From Garcia nutans (taxonomy: Eukaryota; Streptophyta; Magnoliopsida; Malpighiales; Euphorbiaceae): 64,000 bases of DNA. Below, one piece after another: positions 45,404 to 58,553 of this stretch. The notes below the pieces were generated by a model. It searched no databases, was not told the DNA's origin, and saw only the letters and a list, made by a program, of their open reading frames with translations. The position numbers and the translations under genes were made by a program. The DNA is taken from positions 44,947,501 through 45,011,500 of the forward strand of contig CANTUV010000008.1 of NCBI GenBank assembly GCA_947685225.1, written 5' to 3'. Numbering within the stretch: the first letter of the stretch is position 1; every line of letters begins with the position of its first letter.

Positions 45404-46509
45404 ATCCATTGTATCATTTAGATTGCATTGTGTGCGTGAGTTAGGACGCCCGTGTTACCTGTGTTGTGTCATGTAAGAGATACCATAGTTTCATTCAAGG
45501 TATGGAGATCGAGCATGGTATAACCACTCATAGCCATGTACCTTTTGGTATATACTTTCTATGGGAACCTAAACCTTTCAACCTAAAGACTAAAGCTCAT
45601 GTAATTGGCCTAGTTACTTTCCTTAGGTTTGTACCCCAAATGCTTGTTGTTTGACTATGGTTAATTTATCTTGGTTTAAATCATGGCTTATTTGGTTTTT
45701 TCTTTTTCTAATATGACCTAAGTACATTGTAAGCTCAAAATAAATTTTTCTTTAAAATCCAAAAGACCAAAGCTATTTTCAAAACTTTTCAAGATGGTCT
45801 TTGGACATAAAACTTTTCTAAAAACAAATAAAAAATTCTTTTCTCATGACTCAAATACAAAGTCAAAAATCTATTTTTTCTAAAATCTTTTTACAATGGG
45901 TTTTTCAAACAAAACTATTTTTGCCTTTCATCCAACCTTTTCTTTAAAAGAGCTTACAAATTATTTTGGTCAATTATGGAATACCAAAAATCAATTGTGA
46001 GCCTAGTTTATACTAAGAATTATTAATCATGGGCTTGTTATTGGCATGAATCATTAGTTACTTTTTTAATTGAGAAATCTATTTTTAATAAACCTCTTAA
46101 TTTAGTTTTAATCCAATATAGCATAAAAGCTGCTTTAGTTGGTTGAGTGGATTAAAACCTAATTAATGGGAATTATCATGAACTGATTTCCATTTTTAAA
46201 AATATAACTATTGGTTGAACCGTCCGAGGAAACTTTTTGAAAACAAAATATCCCATGTTGGTATTTTTGTTAACCATATACCTAGGAAAAGAGACTCGCC
46301 ATTCATGTGTGGATGTTATAATGTTGGAAGAAACATCCTATTTATCCTTGTTTGTTTATTGTTTGTGCATATATGCATACATGCATACACGCATTATATG
46401 ACATATCATTAATCCTTTCTGGCTCATAGACCTGGAGCACGGCAATCCAAGAGCATACAACGATACCACCTACAACATTGATTTTTGATTCAAGTACTTC
46501 ATTGGAAGG
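45404..46509 (+). other. E2 leader
   Basis: Non-coding, homologous to 15375-16480 of E1 reversed. No gene seen. Confidence 0.55.
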
Positions 46510-47399
46510 ATGGATGCAAACCAGCTAAGGGACATAGTCGATGAAGTTGTCAAAGCTAGGATGGCCGAGCTATGAGATCAATTGGTTGAAATTATGAAGA
46601 CCCAGTTGATTGAAATTCTAGAGCTCATCAATAATGCTAATGAGGCATCTCACATTGACATAAGAAAGAAGGGAAAGGTAGCATCAATGGGGAACATGTT
46701 TACTAATAGAGATCGAATGAAAAATGAGGGATCAATCCCTATTCTATGAGACTAGCTGAATCATGCGCTATCTAAGTGAAGCAATAAGGATGGCTACCAC
46801 CCTAGAAGGCAAAGTCAAAGGGAAAGAGAGAAGAACCATTTTTCTGCAAAATGAAATTATTAGTCTAGCAATCAAAATACACAAAAGGAAGCTGATGTTA
46901 ATGCCAACAGTCAAGAAGGAATGAGGCAGTTTTCAAAATTGGGGATGCCACTATCTTGGGTTCTGAATAAGCTACAAAAGAAAGAATTATTACAACCCTT
47001 GACTCCTTGACCTTTATCGAATCCTTTATCCTAAAATTTGATACTAAAGCCTTTTGTGAATTTCATCAGACATAAGGACATGAGACAGACAAATGCTTGC
47101 AACTCAAACATGAGATCCAGAATTTAATTAATAGTGGAAAGCTGCCTGAGCCTAATAAGCCCAACACTAAGAATAATCCTCTACCCAAATTTGGAAGGGC
47201 GCCACCGCTTATAACCTTCATGAAGAGTTTTATCTTGTCATCTTATGATGATATGGATAGAGAAGCTGCTAAAGATGATGTGCTTGGATTATCTATGGAT
47301 GATGAAGCAATTATCCTTGATGATGAAAAAAAATCCTTGCCCTTAATATGTCTAAATAAATGGAGTATCTTCGACTCCAACTCAACGAACCTCCCTTAG
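46510..47399 (+). pseudogene. E2 gag pseudogene
   Basis: Starts ATG at 46510: MDANQLRDIVDEVVKARMAE, then an in-frame TGA at 46573-46575; related to MDPKQIQRMVDDALNAKIEE of E1. Much of the gag core is deleted compared with E1, since 46700-46990 joins amino and carboxyl parts. Near 47056-47096 a CEFHQ.GHETDKC knuckle motif follows, then HEIQNLINSGKLPEPNKPNT and NPLPKFGRAPP, as in E1. A stop falls within the knuckle. It should not make a working gag. Confidence 0.75.
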
Positions 47400-48806
47400 C
47401 ATGAAGTGTTACCCTTTTTATTCTACTTTCTTAAATATTTAATTGGAACAATTATATTTTTTCAAATTAAGATTGTTTGAATAAATTATTTTCATCAAAT
47501 TTTTGTTAGTCTTTGTTCATTTTGGTGCTCAACCAATGATGAATCTAGCTTGACAATCATAAATTAATATACCTATGCATCATGATTCGAATAACTTTAC
47601 TAGGTGAGGGAGTTGCTCTATAGCATTGAGTTGTGTATGCTTACTTAGAGAGGGCTCCTGCATAATTACCTTTGTCTAATTCCTAGTCAGTCTTAGAACA
47701 TGCTTTGACAAACTTTCTAGGTGAAATTAAACTATACTTTTTTAAGGGAGAGATGATCTAGGCATTGTTTGACGAGCCAATAACTAGTATCCACCCAATT
47801 AAATATCAATCCCTAGTTGTCCCTTTGAGCCTTCATGAAATTTTAGCTTTCTTTTCATTGGCTTACAAACCCCAACAACCTACCTTGAGTTGTTGTGATA
47901 CTTTTGACAAGTCTTATGATCACTAAGGTAAAGAGGCAAGAAGATCAAAGAAAGGAATGAATAGTCAAGACCATGAGGATAGTTGAAGTTCTCAAGACAA
48001 TAAGGGTAGTTGAAGTTCAACTGAATTAGACTAAATATCATAGATAAAGTCAGGACTGAAGCATATTAACACCACTCCACTCATCCATTACCAGAAATAC
48101 AAGTTGGTACAAATAAGATAACTCTTTTGGAGCTAGGACCAAAAAAAATAAGAGAAAAAAAACAAAAAAAACACAAAAAAAGTAGAAAAAATAAGAAAGA
48201 AGAAAGAAAAAGAAAAAAAAGAAAAAAAAAACCCAAAATGGTTCAGAAAGCCAATTGAGTTCTCCTTTACCTAAAGCAACAAAAGGCTTCTATTTGGTTT
48301 AAAAGGATAGTTTGACTGGAATTGGTCTAACCCAACCAAAGATTCGATCAAAATTAGAGAAAAAGGGGAAAGACCATCTAGGTTTTAAAAGTCCTATACT
48401 TAACAATCCTACAGAGAAGAAGGACAAAATGATAAAATGCTCAAACAAAGGGAAGAGTAAGAAAAATAACGAGAAAGAAAAGGGAAAAGAAAAAAAATGA
48501 TGATGAATATGGGTACCAAACTTTTTGTAAAGGCAAAGACTGTCCTAATCAAGATCCAGGTTAACGCCAAGAAGATGGGAGAACATTCAAAGCTCTATCT
48601 TTTCATGTTCCCAACTGCTTAAAAGTTCAAACAAAAATTTGTAGTATGAGGATTTTCCCATAGTGTCACAACGGCTCCAACTTAAAAATGGCTTTCATTT
48701 AACCCATGTCCCTTATAAACCCCATTTCAAGCCTATTAAAGGCCCGTTGATCTCTCTTGGTAGGTAGAGTCTATTAGTGGAGATAGTTTGAATAAGCATG
48801 CATATG
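47400..48806 (+). other. E2 central non-coding region, left of E3
   Basis: Conserved with E1 (about 12880-13960 reversed), for example the segment with CTTGACAATCATAAATTAAT. An A-rich purine tract lies at 48140-48240. Short ORFs here lack recognisable domains. Confidence 0.55.
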
Positions 48807-48811
48807 AAATA

Positions 48812-51778
48812 TGTAACACCCCTTCCCGACCTACGTATAAGTAGGGTGGAATGTCACATCGGGATGCGAGCTCTGGATTACAATGTCTTAATTAAGAATT
48901 CTTATGAAAAATTTTTCAAAAAATTGGGCGGAGTTTCCCCTAAAAAGCGGGTTCCCAAGTGTCGCCAAAACTGATTTTTTTAATACACTTTTGTTCACAA
49001 TTCAACTCAAGAACACTCCCAATAATAATCTCCCTTATATCCTCAACTACACCCTGCAAGAAAATTTCACACTTCTATATCGTTTCTCAAGATCGTATAT
49101 CATTTGCTAAGTTTCATTACCATACTACTATTTATTCTCTTGTTTCATACACCATAATACTTAATATGTTTAACAAACCTTTACAATAGATATAACGTAC
49201 ATGCCATACTACTATTTTATATCAAAAGTCCTACCCTATTCGTCGTCAAGCTAGTGCGGACCGCTGCAGAAATGCTGATCTTCTATCCACTACCTGCGAG
49301 TTAGACATATAACTCGCTGAGCAACTTATTGCCCAGTGGGTACTTTAACCATTGCCGAATATAAATAGTGCAAGGAAGGTTGTTGAAACACATATAAAAG
49401 TAGAATACTGCATAATTAAACTATTTTCATACAATCATCATATTTATATTTTCTAATTAAGTTAAGATTCACATTCTGTATGTAAACAACATGTAATATA
49501 ACTTCATTATAATTACAAGTTAATCTGCTCCACTAGGTAATTATGAATACACCGATCTTGAAATGAGGCCTCGTATAGAGTTACGCGTGGTCTTGACCTC
49601 ACACGACTAATTGCCATGGTCTTGGTCTCACACGTTATGGAATATACAACATAACTGCGTGGTCTTGGTCTCACACGACTAGTTGCCATGATCTTGACCT
49701 CACACGATATAACTGCACACGCGTAAGTAATATCCAGACCAAAGCCGTTAAGACAGTATTGCCGGTAGGATGGCATGCCAAACCCCCCATTCCAGACCGG
49801 TTTTGACCATTTACCTAGTAGAGCATATATAACATTTTATATATACCCATTCACTTCGTATATATACCACATATTCTCCATGTATATACAATATATACTT
49901 ACACAAATACCACATATACTCACATATGCATCATATGTATTCACATATATACCATATACATGCATATATATACCATATATACACGTATTCCCCACGTATA
50001 TACCTTATCTATATATTCACATGATAACGAACATGTATTCCATCACGTGACTTTTATCATGGTTATGAAATTCAAATTGATTTTCTCCTCTTTTCCATCT
50101 AAATTATTCTTCGTATTCATACTTAAACTCAATGCCAAAAATAAAATGATAAAACACCCACACCAAGTTTTTGACCAAGTTAATAATGAAAAATTACATA
50201 TGAACAATAAACTCTGGGTCTTGACCCAACTTGATCCTTGTTTTAGAAAATTTGTATAAAATAATCCACTTGGCTAAAAACTCAAAAATTTTTACAGAAT
50301 TTAGTTTTGCATCTTAAAATCATTCCTTTAAAATTTTATATCAAACTGGACATAAAATCTTGGTCAACTAGTTCACCCAACCAGACTGCTCCAGTTGCCC
50401 TGCATCCTGGCAGCAGTTTTGAATTTTTTGAATTCCGTAAATTAAATTCAATCAATGTGGTTCCAAATTATTTTTCTCAAATACTAGACTCACTAAAAAA
50501 CAACATATCCAAAATTCAATTGGATATTATTTTTCTACATTTTATTAAAAATCCAGAAAGATGGCTGTCTCAGTCAAGGTACCTGCTAGAGCAGGTCTAA
50601 TAAAAATAAACTTTCCAAAATCATAACCATTCCAAATTCAACTCAACATATTTTTCAGTCATTCTAGACTCATTGAGACAAAACATATTAAAAATTCAAC
50701 TCAAGATAATTTTCCTATATTTAATTAAAAATCATAAAAGTCACAGCATTTTACTAATTGTAAAACAGAAAAATTTCAAAAGGAGTTCAATGGTTAAAGT
50801 ACCAAACCTTGCTATTTCTTAGTCCTTTATCTATATCACTTCCTTTACTTCCTTGTCTCCTTGATTTCCTATGAAATTTAACATCACATATACAAAGGTA
50901 AGAACCCTAGGTATAGACATAGTCTTATCTTATGATTTTTCTAATGGTTGCTGGCTTATTTTCACCATTAAACACCATTTCTATTCATTCTCCAACTATT
51001 TTGCTATTCTCCATCATATTCATCAACTTTCTAATATTTTCCCTAATTAAACATGACTTTAAGTCCTTCCATACAAAGCCTAATACTCAAATTAAATGAA
51101 AGAGAAGAAGTTAGCTTGAAGAATTACCTTAATTTCTCTTAAAAAAAAACTTGATAGATCACTTAGAAATTGAAACTTTCCCTTGGCTCTTTTGGAAGAA
51201 ACCCACGGCAATGGAGTCCCAAAATGAAGATAATGGAGTTTTCTAGGTGTTAGGCATGTGTCTTATGCTTTAAGACAAAAAAAATTAGGTGTTAGATAAT
51301 TATTTAATTAATTAATTTATTATTTTTAACTTGAATGGTCTTTATTTATCCACCAAAATTTAACAAATGGCCATGATTTGGCCACTTGAAAGTTACTCTT
51401 CCTTCTTTATAATTTTGCCCCTCAAATTGGTTCTATTTACAAAATTGCCACTCCAGTGGAAATGACCAAAATGCCCTTGTTGCAAAATCATTCGTAACTT
51501 TCAAACCGTGCGTATTCGGGAAAAATTGTGCGCCACCGTTACGACCCGATAAATCCCGAGAACACATCTATTACATCCATTATGGGCACTATTAAGAACC
51601 GACGTAACTTTTTGGAAAAGTACCTTTAGGTCCTCAGCCTCTTAAAAAATTTCAATTAGGTCCCGTCTGCTCCACTGTGTACACCAATTTCATATTTGAC
51701 TATCCCGAGCCTCTATTTGACCACTCGTTCATGTACTCCTCGCCTATTACTCGATTATCTAGCCTTTGGGATGTGACA
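48812..51778 (-). repeat. E3 LTR A (left)
   Basis: Left copy. Its first half differs from B and C at many shared sites (for example CGTATAAGTAGGGTGG at 48833 against CGAATAAGCCGGGGAGG). Its last 600 bases equal B. It holds a tandem block of GGTCTTG(A/G)(C/T)CTCACACG units at 49590-49715. Confidence 0.9.
49575..49720 (-). repeat. Short tandem block in the E3 LTR
   Basis: Four to five units of about 30-50 bases around TGGTCTTGACCTCACACGA. The same block is at 52965-53100 and 56350-56485 in B and C. An 87-codon minus-strand frame runs through it in all three copies, but the copies are too alike for this to show selection. Confidence 0.7.
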
Positions 51779-51794
51779 GTTCTACCCTCCTTAA
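51779..51794 (-). other. E3 polypurine tract, copy 1
   Basis: The minus strand reads TTAAGGAGGGTAGAAC up to the LTR that begins TGTCACATCC. Repeated at 55166-55181. Confidence 0.7.
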
Positions 51795-52008
51795 TTTAAG
51801 TTTCGCCCCGAAACTTGCTTCTTGCGAGTGTAGATACATCCTACAATATAAAAGTAATCAGCAGTCTGCACAGCTCGACATATAACCTTTTTCCTATATG
51901 GCATGTACATTAGACTCAATAACTCATGCTTAATTATTCTCGACTCTTTCTTATTTCACAAACATAATTTCATATATAATTGTTTCACAAATACCATAAC
52001 TACTACAG

Positions 52009-52060
52009 GGTATCCCGTTTTACGTTGGTAATGGCCACTCCCAACATAAAACGGATATCC
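52009..52060 (-). other. Stem-loop in E3 leader, copy 1
   Basis: Arms 52009-52028 and 52041-52060 pair over about 19 of 20 positions, allowing one G-U pair and one small bulge. The 12-base loop on the transcript strand, GAGTGGCCATTA, has the self-complementary TGGCCA. It lies about 115-180 bases after the primer binding site. Copy 2 is at 55396-55447. Confidence 0.75.
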
Positions 52061-52173
52061 TCCTATATTTTCCTCTTCCTATCTAAAGTCTTTCTAACTC
52101 ACTTCGTTTACTATCTCTCGATATCCTAATTATCATACACATTCCTATGTCTAATCGCTCAGGAACGGCTAAA

Positions 52174-52190
52174 CCAATGCTCTGATACCA
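52174..52190 (-). other. E3 primer binding site, copy 1 (initiator methionine tRNA type)
   Basis: On the minus strand TGGTATCAGAGCATTGG, five bases after the LTR. TGGTATCAGAGC is the classic complement of the plant initiator methionine tRNA end. Confidence 0.85.
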
Positions 52191-52195
52191 CAAAA

Positions 52196-55165
52196 TGTAA
52201 CACCCCTTCCCGACCTACGAATAAGCCGGGGAGGAACGTCACATCGGGATGCGAGCTCTGGATTACAATGTCTTAATTAAGAATTCTTATGAAAATTTTT
52301 TTAAAAAATTGGGCGGAGTTTCCCCTAAAAAGCGGGTTCCCAAGTGTCGCCAAAACTGATTTTTTTAAATATACTTTTGTTCACAATTCAACTCAAGAAC
52401 ACTCCCAATAATAATCTCCCTTATATCCTCAACTACACCCTGCAAGAAAATTTCACACTTCTATATCGTTTCTCAAGATAGTATGTCATTTGCTAAGTTT
52501 CATTATCATACTACTGTTTATTCTTTTGTTACATACACCATAATACTTAATATGTTTAATAAACCTTTAAAATAGATATAACGTACATGCCATACTCCTA
52601 TTTTATGTCAAAAGTCCTACCCTATTTGCCGTCGAGCTGGTGCGGACCGCTGCAGAAATGCTGATCTTCTATCCACTACCTGCGAGTTAGACATATAACT
52701 CGCTGAGCAACTTATTGCCCAGTGGGTACTTTAACCATTGCTGAATATAAATAGTGCAAGGAAGGTTGTTGAAACACATATAAAAGTAGAATACTGCATA
52801 ATTAAACTATTTTCATACAATCATCATATTTATATTTTCTAATTAAGTTAAGATTCACATTCTGTATGTAAACAACATGTAATACAACTTCATTATAATT
52901 AGGAGTTAATCTGGTCCACTAGGTAATTAGGAATACACCGATCTCGAAATGAGGCCTCGTATAGAGTTACGCATGGTCTTGACCTCACACGACTAATTGC
53001 CATGGTCTTGGTCTCACACGATATGGAATATACAACATAACTGCGTGGTCTTGGTCTCACACGACTAGTTGCCATGATCTTGACCTCACACGATATAACT
53101 GCACACGCGTAAGTAATATCCAGACCAAAGCCGTTAAGACAGTATTGCCGGTAGAATGGCATGCCAAACCCCCCATTCCAGACCGGTTTTGCCCATTTAC
53201 CTAGTAGAGCATATATAACATTTCATATATACGCATTCACTTCGTATATATACCACATATTCTCCATGTATATATAATATATAGTTACACAAATACCACA
53301 TATACTCACATATGCATCATATGTATTCACATATATACCATATACATGCATATATATACCATATATACACGTATTCCCCACGTATATACCTTATCTATAT
53401 ATTCACATGATAACGAACATGTATTCCATCACGTGACTTTTATCATGGTTATGAAATTCAAATTGATTTTCTCCTCTTTTCCATCTAATTTATTCTTCGT
53501 ATTAATACTTAAACTCAATGCCAAAAATAAAATGATAAAACACCCACACCAAGTTTTTGACCAGGTTAATAATGAAAAATTACCATATGAACAATAAACT
53601 CTGGTTCTTGACCCAACTTGATCCTTGTTTTAGAAAATTTGAATAAAATAATCCACTTGGCTAAAAACTCAAAAATTTTTACAGAATTTAGTTTTGCATC
53701 TTAAAATCATTCCTTTAAAATTTTATATCAAACTGGACATAAAATCTTGGTCAACTAGTTCACCCAACCAGACTGCTCCAGTTGCCCTGCATCCTGGCAG
53801 CAGTTCTGAATTTTGTGAATTCCGTAAATTAAATTCAATCAATGTGGTTCCAAATTATTTTTCTCAAATACTAGACTCACTAAAAAACAACATATCAAAA
53901 ATTTAATTGGATATTATTTTTCTACATTTTATTAAAAATCCAGAAAGATGGCTGTCTCAGTCAAGGTACCTACTAGAGCAGGTCTAATTAAAATAATCTT
54001 TCCAAAATCATAACCATTCCAAATTAAACTCAACATATTTTTCAGTCATTCTAGACTCATTGAGACATAACATATTAAAAATTCAACTCAAGATAATTTT
54101 CCTATATTTAATTAAAAATCATACAAGTCACAGCATTTTACTAATTGTAAAACAGAAAAATTTCAAACGGAGTTCAATGGTTAAAGTACCAAACCTTGCT
54201 ATTTCTTAGTCCTTTACCTATATCACTTCCTTTCCTTCCTTGTCTCCTTGATTTACTATGAAATTTAACATCACATATACAAAGGTAAGAACCCTAGGTA
54301 TAGACATAGTCTTATCTTATGATTTTTCTAATGGTTGCTAGCTTATTTTCACCATTAAACACCATTTCTATTCATTCTCCAACTATTTTGCTATTTTCCA
54401 TCATATTCATCAACTTTCTAATATTTTCCCTAATTAAACATGACTTTAAGTCCTTCCATACAAAGCCTAATACTCAAATTAAATGAAAGAGAAGAAGTTA
54501 GCTTGAAGAATTACCTTAATTTCTCTTTAAAAAAAACTTGATAGATCACTTAGAAATTGAAACTTTCCCTTGGCTCTTTTGGAAGAAACCCACGGCAATG
54601 GAGTCCCAAAATGAAGATAATGGAGTTTTCTAGGTGTTAGGCATGTGTCTTATGCTTTAAGACAAAAAAAATTAGGTGTTAGATAATTATTTAATTAATT
54701 AATTTATTATTTTTAACTTGAATGGTCTTGATTTATCCACCAAAATTGAACAAATGGCCATGATTTGGCCACTTGAAAGTTACTCTTCCTTCTTTATAAT
54801 TTTGCCCCTCAAATTGGTTCTATTTACAAAATTGCCACTCCGGTGGAAATGACCAAAATGCCCTTGTTGCAAAATCATTCGTAACTTTCAAACCGTGCGT
54901 ATTCGGGAAAAATTGTGCGCCACCGTTACGACCCGATAAATCCCGAGAACACATCTATTACATCCATTATGGGCACTATTAAGAACCGACGTAACTTTTT
55001 GGAAAAGTACCTTTAGGTCCTCAGCCTCTTAAAAAATTTCAATTAGGTCCCGTCTGCTCCACTGTGTACACCAATTTCATATTTGACTATCCCGAGCCTC
55101 TATTTGACCACTCGTTCATGTACTCCTCGCCTATTACTCGATTATCTAGCCTTTGGGATGTGACA
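52196..55165 (-). repeat. E3 LTR B (middle, chimeric)
   Basis: From its left end to about 54730 it shares informative sites with C. From about 54875 to its right end it shares them with A. It also has around fifteen private differences, mostly at 53.2-54.8 kb. Confidence 0.9.
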
Positions 55166-55582
55166 GTTCTACCCTCCTTAATTTAAGTTTCGCCCCGAAA
55201 CTTGCTTCTTGCGAGTGTAGATACATCCTACAATATAAAAGTAATCAGCAGTCTGCACAGCTCGACATATAACCTTTTTCCTATATGGCATGTACATTAG
55301 ACTCAATAACTCATGCTTAATTATTCTCGACTCTTTCTTATTTCACAAACATAATTTCATATATAATTGTTTCACAAATACCATAACTACTACAGGGTAT
55401 CCCGTTTTACGTTGGTAATGGCCACTCCCAACATAAAACGGATATCCTCCTATATTTTCCTCTTCCTATCTAAAGTCTTTCTAACTCACTTCGTTTACTA
55501 TCTCTCGATATCCTAATTATCATACACATTCCTATGTCTAATCGCTCAGGAACGGCTAAACCAATGCTCTGATACCACAAAA
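55166..55582 (-). other. E3 internal domain, copy 2
   Basis: Apparently identical to copy 1, with polypurine tract 55166-55181, hairpin 55396-55447 and primer binding site 55561-55577. Confidence 0.9.
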
Positions 55583-58553
55583 TGTAACACCCCTTCCCGA
55601 CCTACGAATAAGCCGGGGAGGAACGTCACATCGGGATGCGAGCTCTGGATTACAATGTCTTAATTAAGAATTCTTATGAAAATTTTTTTAAAAAATTGGG
55701 CGGAGTTTCCCCTAAAAAGCGGGTTCCCAAGTGTCGCCAAAACTGATTTTTTTAAATATACTTTTGTTCACAATTCAACTCAAGAACACTCCCAATAATA
55801 ATCTCCCTTATATCCTCAACTACACCCTGCAAGAAAATTTCACACTTCTATATCGTTTCTCAAGATAGTATGTCATTTGCTAAGTTTCATTATCATACTA
55901 CTGTTTATTCTTTTGTTACATACACCATAATACTTAATATGTTTAATAAACCTTTAAAATAGATATAACGTACATGCCATACTCCTATTTTATGTCAAAA
56001 GTCCTACCCTATTTGCCGTCGAGCTGGTGCGGACCGCTGCAGAAATGCTGATCTTCTATCCACTACCTGCGAGTTAGACATATAACTCGCTAAGCAACTT
56101 ATTGCCCAGTGGGTACTTTAACCATTGCTGAATATAAATAGTGCAAGGAAGGTTGTTGAAACACATATAAAAGTAGAATACTGCATAATTAAACTATTTT
56201 CATACAATCATCATATTTATATTTTCTAATTAAGTTAAGATTCACATTCTGTATGTAAACAACATGTAATACAACTTCATTATAATTAGGAGTTAATCTG
56301 GTCCACTAGGTAATTATGAATACACCGATCTCGAAATGAGGCCTCGTATAGAGTTACGCATGGTCTTGACCTCACACGACTAATTGCCATGGTCTTGGTC
56401 TCACACGATATGGAATATACAACATAACTGCGTGGTCTTGGTCTCACACGACTAGTTGCCATGATCTTGACCTCACACGATATAACTGCACACGCGTAAG
56501 TAATATCCAGACCAAAGCCGTTAAGACAGTATTGCCGGTAGGATGGCATGCCAAACCCCCCATTCCAGACCGGTTTTGCCCATTTACCTAGTAGAGCATA
56601 TATAACATTTCATATATACGCATTCACTTCGTATATATACCACATATTCTCCATGTATATACAATATATACTTACACAAATACCACATATACTCACATAT
56701 GCATCATATGTATTCACATATATACCATATACATGCATATATATACACCATATATACACGTATTCCCCACGTATATACCTTATCTATATATTCACATGAT
56801 AACGAACATGTATTCCATCACGTGACTTTTATCATGGTTATGAAATTCAAATTGATTTTCTCCTCTTTTCCGTCTAATTTATTCTTCGTATTCATACTTA
56901 AAGTCAATGCCAAAAATAAAATGATAAAACACCCACACCATGTTTTTGACCAAGTTAATAATGAAAAATTACCATATGAACAATAAACTCTGGTTCTTGA
57001 CCCAACTTGATTCTTGTTTTAGAAAATTTGTATAAAATAATCCACTTGGCTAAAAACTCAAAAATTTTTACAGAATTTAGTTTTGCATCTTAAAATCATT
57101 CCTTTAAAATTTTATATCAAACTGGACATAAAATCTTGGTCAACTAGTTCACCCAACCAGACTGCTCCAGTTGCCCTGCATCCTGGCAGCAGTTTTGAAT
57201 TTTTTGAATTCCGTAAATTAAATTCAATCAATGTGGTTCCAAATTATTTTTCTCAAATACTAGACTCACTAAAAAACAAAATATCCAAAATTCAATTGGA
57301 TATTATTTTTCTACATTTTATTAAAAATCCAGAAAAATGGCTGTCTCAGTCAAGGTACCTGCTAGAGCAGGTCTAATAAAAATAATCTTTCCAAAATCAT
57401 AACCATTCCAAATTCAACTCAACATATTTTTCAGTCATTCTAGACTCATTGAGACAGGACATATTAAAAATTCAACTCACGATAATTTTCCTATATTTAA
57501 TTAAAAATCATAAAAGTCACAGCATTTTACTAATATTAAAACAGAAAAATTTCAAAAGGAGTTCAATGGTTAAAGTAACAAACCTTGCTATTTCTTAGTC
57601 CTTTATCTATATCACTTCCTTTCCTTCCTTGTCTCCTTGATTTCCTATGAAATTTAACATCACATATACAAAGGTAAGAACCCTAGGTATAGACATAGTC
57701 TTATCTTATGATTTTTCTAATGGTTGCTGGCTTATTTTCACCATTAAACACCATTTCTATTCATTCTCCAACTATTTTGCTATTCTCCATCATATTCATC
57801 AACTTTCTAATATTTTCCCTAATTAAACATGACTTTAAGTCCTTCCATACAAAGCCTAATACTCAAATTAAATGAAAGAGAAGAAGTTAGCTTGAAGAAT
57901 TACCTTAATTTCTCTTAAAAAAAACTTGATAGATCACTTAGAAATTGAAACTTTCCCTTGGCTCTTTTGGAAGAAACCCACGGCAATGGAGTCCCAAAAT
58001 GAAGATAATGGAGTTTTCTAGGTGTTAGGCATGTGTCTTATGCTTTAAGACAAAAAAAATTAGGTGTTAGATAATTATTTAATTAATTAATTTATTATTT
58101 TTAACTTGAATGGTCTTGATTTATCCACCAAAATTTAACAAATGGCCATGATTTGGCCACTTGAAAGTTACTCTTCCTTCTTTATAATTTTGCCCCTCAA
58201 ATTGGTTCTATTTACAAAATTGCCACTCCAGTGGAAATGACCAAAATGCCCTTGTTGCAAAATCATCCGTAACTTTCAAACTGTGCGTATTCGGGAAAAA
58301 TCATGCGCCACCGTTACGACCCGATAAATCCCGAGAACACATCTATTACAACCATTATGGGAACTATTAAGAACCGACGTTACTTTTTGGAAAAGTACCT
58401 TTAGGTCCTCAGCCTCTTAAAAAATTTCAATTAGGTCCCGTCAGCTCCACTGTGTACACCAATTTCATATTTGACTATCCCGAGCCTCTATTTGACCACT
58501 CGTTCATGTCCTTCTTGCCTATTACTCGATTATCTAGCCTTTGGGATGTGACA
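55583..58553 (-). repeat. E3 LTR C (right)
   Basis: Shares its left part with B. Its last 300 bases have changes absent from A and B (for example GGGAAAAATCATGCGCC near 58293 and CATGTCCTTCTTGCC near 58505). Confidence 0.9.

Larger units (their letters stand above)
51779..52195 (-). other. E3 internal domain, copy 1
   Basis: 417 bases without coding sequence, containing on the minus strand, in order, the primer binding site, a long hairpin (52009-52060) and the polypurine tract. I found no difference from copy 2 (55166-55582). Confidence 0.9.
48812..58553 (-). mobile_element. E3: LTR-internal-LTR-internal-LTR array of a non-coding element
   Basis: Three LTRs, A 48812-51778, B 52196-55165 and C 55583-58553, each TGTAACACCCC... 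to ...GGGATGTGACA and about 2,970 bases, with two 417-bp internal domains between them (51779-52195 and 55166-55582) that appear identical. Flanking AAATA (48807-48811) and AGATA (58554-58558) fit a target duplication with one change; E1 shows the uninterrupted site (near 12890). Primer site and polypurine tract put the element on the minus strand. No ORF with a recognisable domain exists, so it depends on other elements. It fits a small LARD-like element, or an extreme one with very long LTRs and a tiny inside. Confidence 0.9.

Noticed and set aside
49513..49776. 87-codon minus-strand frame in all three E3 LTRs, as a conserved small gene
   Set aside because: The three copies are recent duplicates of the same DNA, so sharing a frame is expected. 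The frame is driven by the TCACACG tandem block and has no recognisable domain.
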